From Mimachlamys varia (Eukaryota > Mollusca > Bivalvia > Pectinida > Pectinidae): 64,000 nt of DNA. This document shows, one piece after another, positions 58,866 to 64,000 of this stretch. A program made the translations under genes and the position numbers. Numbering within the stretch: the first letter of the stretch is position 1; each line of letters begins with the position of its first letter. Under the pieces are notes generated by a model, which worked only from the letters and a program-made list of their open reading frames with translations, was not told the DNA's origin and searched no databases. Location: assembly GCA_947623455.1 (NCBI GenBank), contig OX392541.1:9862719-9926718 (forward strand). Direction: 5' to 3'.

Positions 58866-58933
58866 ACTCATTCACCCCCGAAAACACATTTGAATTCCTC
58901 CAACTCAAAGGTTAGAGTAGCTCATTATGAAAG
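58866..58933. mobile_element. Palindromic 85-bp element, copy 18 (truncated)
   Basis: The left arm CTCATTCACCCCCGAAAACA and the inner arms are present. The copy stops after CATTATGAAA, and the right outer arm is missing. Confidence 0.65.
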
Positions 58934-59135
58934 GACCAAATGCGGTATGCCCCGATATATGCCCCAATATTCTTACCGTTATGAATTTACAAAATATAAA
59001 TAAATATACTTTGAAATAGCAATAAAGATACATCAATTTGCTGGAAATAAGCTCTGATTTAATTAATATTGCTTTGAATATATTTTTGGGGGGTTTTAAA
59101 AGGCGCATGTAACGAGATTTTCGCGAAAACTACAG

Positions 59136-59270
59136 AATTTTTGGTGTTCAACACCAAAATTAAGTATGAGCGCAGTTTTGCTCCAAAAAGATATTTTAGA
59201 TTTGATTTCTTTTTTGCAAAACAAATCATTTCCTAAAGTTTCGTTTTGGAGCACGACTGCGCTCATATCT
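59136..59270. repeat. Two neighbouring hairpins
   Basis: AATTTTTGGTGTT pairs with AACACCAAAATT (59136-59162). ATGAGCGCAGTTTTGCTCCA pairs with TGGAGCACGACTGCGCTCAT (about 59166-59266). They lie just upstream of the CpG-rich block and may be parts of a small transposon. Confidence 0.65.
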
Positions 59271-59670
59271 AAAGATCGAAAAAACCATCTCGAAAAGTCG
59301 AACTCCGCCCAAACCTCGAATGAGAGAAGACTATAATTGACGACGCGGCCATTTTATCCGGACTTTATCGTTCTTGTAAAAAAAGATAACATCACCAAAA
59401 GTTGTTGGAAAATTATTATTTTAACTTCTACTCATTTAAAACTATCTCTTAATTTATAATTCGTATTTTGAATGAAATAAAAGTATTTTGGTAAAAACAA
59501 AATGTTACGTTTCGAATCTTCCGTAACTTCCGGAATTCGTCGTTTAAACTACTGTACATCAACCGCGGAAACGTAAACAAAACGCGAATCGAAACAAACA
59601 AGCTTATCGGCCTGTTTAACTGCACAGAGGAGGACTTTTCCGTCTGTCGGATCTGGCTGTTTTATAAACG
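59270..59670 (+). promoter_or_regulatory. CpG-rich block, possible promoter and first exon
   Basis: CpG is clearly denser here (for example CGACGCGGCC, ACCGCGGAAACG, AACGCGAATCG) than in the surrounding AT-rich DNA. A possible donor AACG|GTAGGT lies at 59670/59671. This could be the start of a plus-strand transcript. No TATA box or coding start is convincing. Confidence 0.3.
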
Positions 59671-61349
59671 GTAGGTGTTGGATAACAGACGAAGTTCAAA
59701 CACAAAATATTAGATTGCAGTTTGTTGATATCGAAATATTGTGAGTTTGGTAGTCTGTACCAGACGGTGCGGACAGACGACAGTTATTCCTATCTGGCAA
59801 GTTGAAATGCCCAATGCTATTGCAGCCACAATGAAATAAATATGGCTTTATACTGTATGGAATACTACAAAACACCCCTTATACCAACTCATAATGCCAT
59901 CACAAAAGTACTTTAGGGCCTACTGCTAATTATTTGCCGACAAAACATCGTCGTACCGTATTGACGAAATAGGGGGCTTGCTAAAGACAAGACATGTGAA
60001 TAGAGTTGACCGGATTTTATCAAGATGGAGAAAATCAGATTAATAGCAAGAATTTAAGTTGTTTCAATTCAGACATTGCTTATTAATTATATTTTGAGAA
60101 TACAAAACAGTAATCTTCCATGAAAAAGAAAACATGATGCGTATGCATGACTTTTTTTTTAACTCAAAAAAAAATATAAATTAACACTCAACATACAAAA
60201 TGGAATTTGTTTTGTATAAAAATCAGATGGATTTACCCAGTTCTGCTTTACGCCACAATCATAATAATTCAAGTGTATATATTGCATCAGTATAAGCCTT
60301 ACTTAAATAATTCTTTACTATTTGAACTTTTTTTAATTAAGATAATGAATTACTAAGCTAAAATTAAATAATTACCCCATGTAGGTTTAAAAAAGTCATA
60401 TTTTGTGAGAGATTTTTTCATTTTGACCAGCCAAACATTATTTTAAGAATTGCAGTTGATTTAAAAACCTTTTTCAGAGAACATGAGGTTAATTTATTTT
60501 TTAATATTTTTTAAATAAGAACAAAATATTGTCTGACTATTGCACATGCATATAAAGTATAAGATGCAGTTTAACATTACAACATGTTAAAGAAAGCTAG
60601 GAAGCTGGAAGAATATCAATTATTTTATCCTCATGTCAATGCAACTGCTTTTTGTATTTATTATAAACAGGGTGAACACAATTCACTTTTTTAAACAGGT
60701 GTACCTGGGTATACCTGGGGAAGGCTTAAAATCTTGAAATACTTTTATATATATACTGTAAACTAAAACAAAGCATATTAAATTCTTGCTTCTCAGCTTG
60801 TGAAAATATCTTTCATTGTAAGTACACAAGCATACATACATACAGTAGGCAACAAATACCGGTACATGTAGTAAATGTAAGTCAATTACATCATGTTTTT
60901 ATTGCATTTTTAAGTCTGAATATCAACCTGCTGATGGAATGCAATGAGAAACAATTTCCTCATATACCCAAGTACCAAGGTGCTACCAGAATGTATTTTT
61001 AAATGTTTTATTAATTTTGGACCTGTTAATACAGTAAGTTCATGTTTGCTACTCGTGTTTGACTGTTCGTGTAGCAAAATTGGAACAAAACAATGTACTT
61101 TTACAGGTTAATGGAACACACGTGTGTTATTCTACTCCATGGATCAAACTAGTGTCACTTATCATGTTTTATTCTTCATCCTTGGATCTATTAACTAATT
61201 AAATACTATATCATACCATTGTGATATACATACCATACTTTTTTTGTACATATATAAAGTTTTGTCAGCATTTTATCAGGTGCAGAATTAAATGCAGGTA
61301 CATCGTAATTTATAATGTTTTTGAACTTTTTTCTTTTCTATCTGCACAG

Positions 61350-61725
61350 ATACTTATCTTTACTGTGGATTTCTGAGCTTCTACAAGAATTTCTGAGCTT
61401 AACTGCTGATTTCCAAGATTCATGGAGAAAGTCTGAGCTTCACTGAGGATTTCCAAGCTTTTCTTCGTGGATAATTTCTGAGCTTAGCCAAGGATATCCA
61501 AGCATTAATTACTATGGATTTCTGAACTTTATCAAGGGGTGTCCAATGCAAGCTTCACCAAGGATTTCAAAGCTTTTGTATGGATAGTATTCAACTTTCG
61601 ATGATGATTTCCGAGCATTGTCGAAGTTGTTCGACCTTAATCAAAGATTTTCAAGCTTCACTGAAGATTTCTGAGCTTAACCAAGGATTTAGAAGTTTTA
61701 CCAATGATTTTTAACAGAGCTTTAA
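61350..61725. repeat. Degenerate tandem repeat, about 25-bp unit
   Basis: GATTTCTGAGCTT and GATTTCCAAGCTT alternate with CACTGAG or AACCAAG spacers. About 15 diverged units are seen. The array follows directly on a good acceptor-like sequence, TATCTGCACAG, ending at 61349. Confidence 0.75.
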
Positions 61726-62094
61726 TTCAACAGCGAAAAAATGACTCAATACTCAAGCTTTAAACCTTAGAGATCCTTAGAAAACCTTGGAAAATGTACA
61801 GTGTGCTATATCTATGAGTGTATATATTATTATTAATATGAGACCAAGCAATGCAAAAGTTTGTTTCTATTTGTATGTACATTTTAGTTATTTGTATGTA
61901 CAACTCATATGAGTTTTTCCTTAACTAATCATTTAGGATAGGGACAGTGCAGGCACCTACATATTGTGTCATTTATGGGTGTTGGGTCAAAACTTGATCT
62001 GTCTACCATGCCTTACTAAGATATATTCAATTACCTTTGATATTTTATGTATGGTAAGTCTCTTAACAAAATGCCCCCCCCCCCATGGTTAATT

Positions 62095-62895
62095 CTGGAA
62101 CAGCCCTAAGTTGCTATACAAAAATGCCTGTTGCTATGGCCAAAACATCACAATGAACTATTTGGTATTGTAAAAACCACAATAATCAAATGGAAATCAT
62201 GCAATACTTATTTACTTCTTATTTAATGTAAATGAAAATGAAAGTATGTATCAAATATGTGTATATTTCAGTGATTTGTATGTATATAAATGTAAAGTAT
62301 GTGCGTTGCTATGGAAAATGTGAGTTGCTATGGCCAAAATCATCATAATACACTATTCATTTCCTAAAAAACACAACAATCAAATAAAAATCACTTATTA
62401 AAAGTTGACTTCTTATTGTATAAATCAAATATGTGTATCTTCTAGTGATTTGCATTCAAACCATGTGTAAATAGTGTAAGTTGCTATGCAAAAATGCTTG
62501 TTGCTATGGCTAAAATAGCCCTAGTGTAGTACTCGGTTTGTAAATACCACAAAAGTCAAATGGAAATATCACACAGTAATTGTTTACTCCTTATTGTATG
62601 TATGAAATATGGTTATATTGTAATGAATTGTATGTAAATAGGTGTGAATAATGTTAGTTGCTATGCAAAAAGTCTTGTTGCTATGGTCAAAATCAACATT
62701 TTTTTCTTTTTTTTTCTTTCAATAAAAAATAGAAACTATGAAACTGTTAAAGTTAACGTAATATTTATTAAAGAAACATAAAATGGATAGTTCAGAATGT
62801 TGTTACATAATGTAATCATCAAATGTTGTCTCTTGAACCCTAAGCTGCTTATGGTACTATGACCCGTTGCTATGGCCCGTTGCTATGGAATACCA
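62095..62895. repeat. Tandem repeat, about 170-190 bp unit
   Basis: Each unit carries AAGTTGCTATGCAAAAATGC, then TTGTTGCTATGGCCAAAATC, CAAATGGAAATCA, and TTTACTTCTTATTGTATG. Units begin near 62108, 62300, 62475 and 62650, and a last partial one near 62845. Confidence 0.8.
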
Positions 62896-62946
62896 TCAAT
62901 AAACGTTTTAAATTTTACTGAATTTGTTTGTTTGTGTTCTGCACTT

Positions 62947-63605
62947 TTAGTTGTTAGAAGAATAAGGAGAAAATGCATGGGGCCAAAAACACCCCTTAGT
63001 GCATATAGTCCTTTTTGGGGTAAATGAGGTAACCTCGTCACCTCTATGCAACTTCAGTAGCATCTCCCATTCTTTGATCTGGGTGAGCCCATTCTTGTCT
63101 AAAGTGGTGAAAGTGGAGTTGGCATGCTGTCGCACCCAAGTGAGACTTCGACTTGTGGACAAAGAACTCTACGTCTGCGATCATGAACTTATCTCAGGTT
63201 TATCAAACAAGCAGACTTACCCAGGGGCAGCAATTGGCAAACAGAAATAGCATTAATTGAATGTCTATAATCATGTTGTGGCCCTCAGCACAAAACCTCT
63301 TATTTCTCTTCAGTTTATTTCATTACTTTGTCGAGTGGCTTCGTAAATGGTTCTCTAGGTGTGTCTATAGTGACAATTACAGAAATACTATGACTGCATG
63401 GCCACATCAAAAGCAAATAAGCCTGGCAAAACTCATCAGTAATATCGTCAATGTACAGGTGAGGTCACTCGTTGAATTATTTGGAAATAATATCATAAAA
63501 TGTGACCAGGTGAATGAGAAAACCATTCATAAGTTTCTTTTCAAACTTGGAATAACTTCCTACAGCAAAGTATACACCTTTTATTTTGATTCTATGCATT
63601 TATAG
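62947..63605. other. Short open frames of unknown origin
   Basis: The minus-strand frame 63162-62947 (71 codons, with TLDKNGLTQIKEWEMLLKLH) and the plus-strand frame 63261-63605 (114 codons, with SLAKLISNIVNVQVRSLVEL) are longer than chance neighbours, but I do not recognise either. An acceptor-like CTCTTCAG (63307-63314) and a donor-like ACAG|GTGAGG (GT at 63460) occur in the plus-strand one. Either could be an exon or transposon debris. Confidence 0.2.
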
Positions 63606-63824
63606 CTACTGGATTCTAACTAAGATCCTGACCCTTTAAGTTATTTAAGGTCACATTACTATACTTTCAATTTTTGTTTTCCAAATATTTGAATTGAAAA
63701 GTGTAGATCACAAAAGGTGTTTTATATAGAATTTCCCCCATTTTTTAAAAAATAGCTTTACGATTAATAAGAGTCATAATTAATGCAAAAGGTAATAATA
63801 ATAATTTCAGCTTGACTTGAGGGG

Positions 63825-63960
63825 CTGAGGAGGCCAAGCAGATAAGGTGTCTGACATTCAGCTACCGCTAGCCCTCCATCAATGGGTCAGGGATTCAAGG
63901 CTTACGTTGAGCAGTGGCATGGTATTGGTCCGTGGGTTGGAAATTCCAGCTTTCCTTTAT
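63825..63960 (+). mobile_element. SINE family A, sense copy at the window edge
   Basis: AGGAGGCCAAGCAGATAAGG, TGTCTGACATTCAGCTACCG, GGTCAGGGATTCAAGGC, and then GTTGGAAATTCCAGCTTTCC match the family in the sense orientation. Confidence 0.6.
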
Positions 63961-64000
63961 CAGTAAGACTGGGCCAGTCCTCAATTAACTAATAAACATA

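Larger units (their letters stand above)
59560..62925 (+). ncRNA. Hypothetical two-exon plus-strand transcript
   Basis: The model is a first exon in the CpG-rich block with donor at 59671, an acceptor TCTGCACAG ending at 61349, and AATAAA at 62898-62903 followed by TTTGTTTGTTTGTGTTCTG, a good GU-rich downstream element. The exon would consist almost wholly of tandem repeats and has no long frame, so it would be non-coding. This is an inference from signals only. Confidence 0.15.
43314..64000. other. No recognised exon: unresolved PSMD1 intron or neighbouring sequence
   Basis: If PSMD1 continues to the right, its next upstream exon is more than 20.7 kb away. I searched both strands for the PSMD1 segment preceding TPEQC and did not see it. 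The segment holds repeats, SINEs and short open frames without known domains. Stretches with nothing noted include 43330-44150, 45350-46550, 46665-47530, 48260-49000, 56100-57580 and 59680-61340. Confidence 0.6.

Overview
The window is a stretch of animal nuclear DNA. Genes are split by short exons and long AT-rich introns with GT-AG splice sites, there are no operons, and the introns are full of minisatellites, MITE-like elements and tRNA-derived SINEs. The one gene I recognise is PSMD1/Rpn2, a 19S proteasome subunit, on the minus strand. Its divergence from the vertebrate protein and the style of the repeats (several TTAA-flanked MITEs, a GGGCCC-ended MITE, several SINE types) suggest a mollusc, most likely a bivalve. 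I cannot name a species.

PSMD1 layout, in transcription order (right to left): coding exons at 43313-43199, 29408-29292, 26751-26649, 19706-19537, 19066-18887, 13776-13564, 12533-12458 and 4024-3954. A probable 3'UTR intron follows, then a terminal exon at 3623 with an AATAAA signal at 3600-3595. All reading-frame phases close exactly. Together the exons give the C-terminal 347 residues: two proteasome/cyclosome repeats, the end of the toroid, a Lys/Glu-rich linker, and the acidic C-terminal tail that docks RPN13/ADRM1. The N-terminal part, about 600 residues, is not recognisable in 43.3-64 kb and presumably lies to the right of the window.

Region by region: 1-3.6 kb is downstream flank with a fold-back element and three MITEs. 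The 8.4-kb intron at 4.0-12.5 kb holds a 150-bp tandem repeat, a TTAA-flanked MITE, SINEs and a decayed non-LTR reverse transcriptase. The 13.8-18.9 kb intron holds a 2.3-kb array of 37-bp units and a C-rich array. The intron at 19.1-19.5 kb carries a tandemly duplicated splice donor. The introns from 19.7 to 43.2 kb hold many minisatellites and MITEs. The 43.3-64 kb segment has more arrays, SINEs with multiplied tRNA-like heads, a CpG-rich block near 59.3-59.7 kb, and a possible plus-strand non-coding transcript unit ending near 62.9 kb.

Two features stand out. One is an 80-90 bp palindromic element present about 18 times in 64 kb, often bounded by TTAA. The other is a 40-bp tandem duplication that copies the end of a PSMD1 exon together with its splice donor. 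I found no rRNA, CRISPR, bacterial or viral gene.
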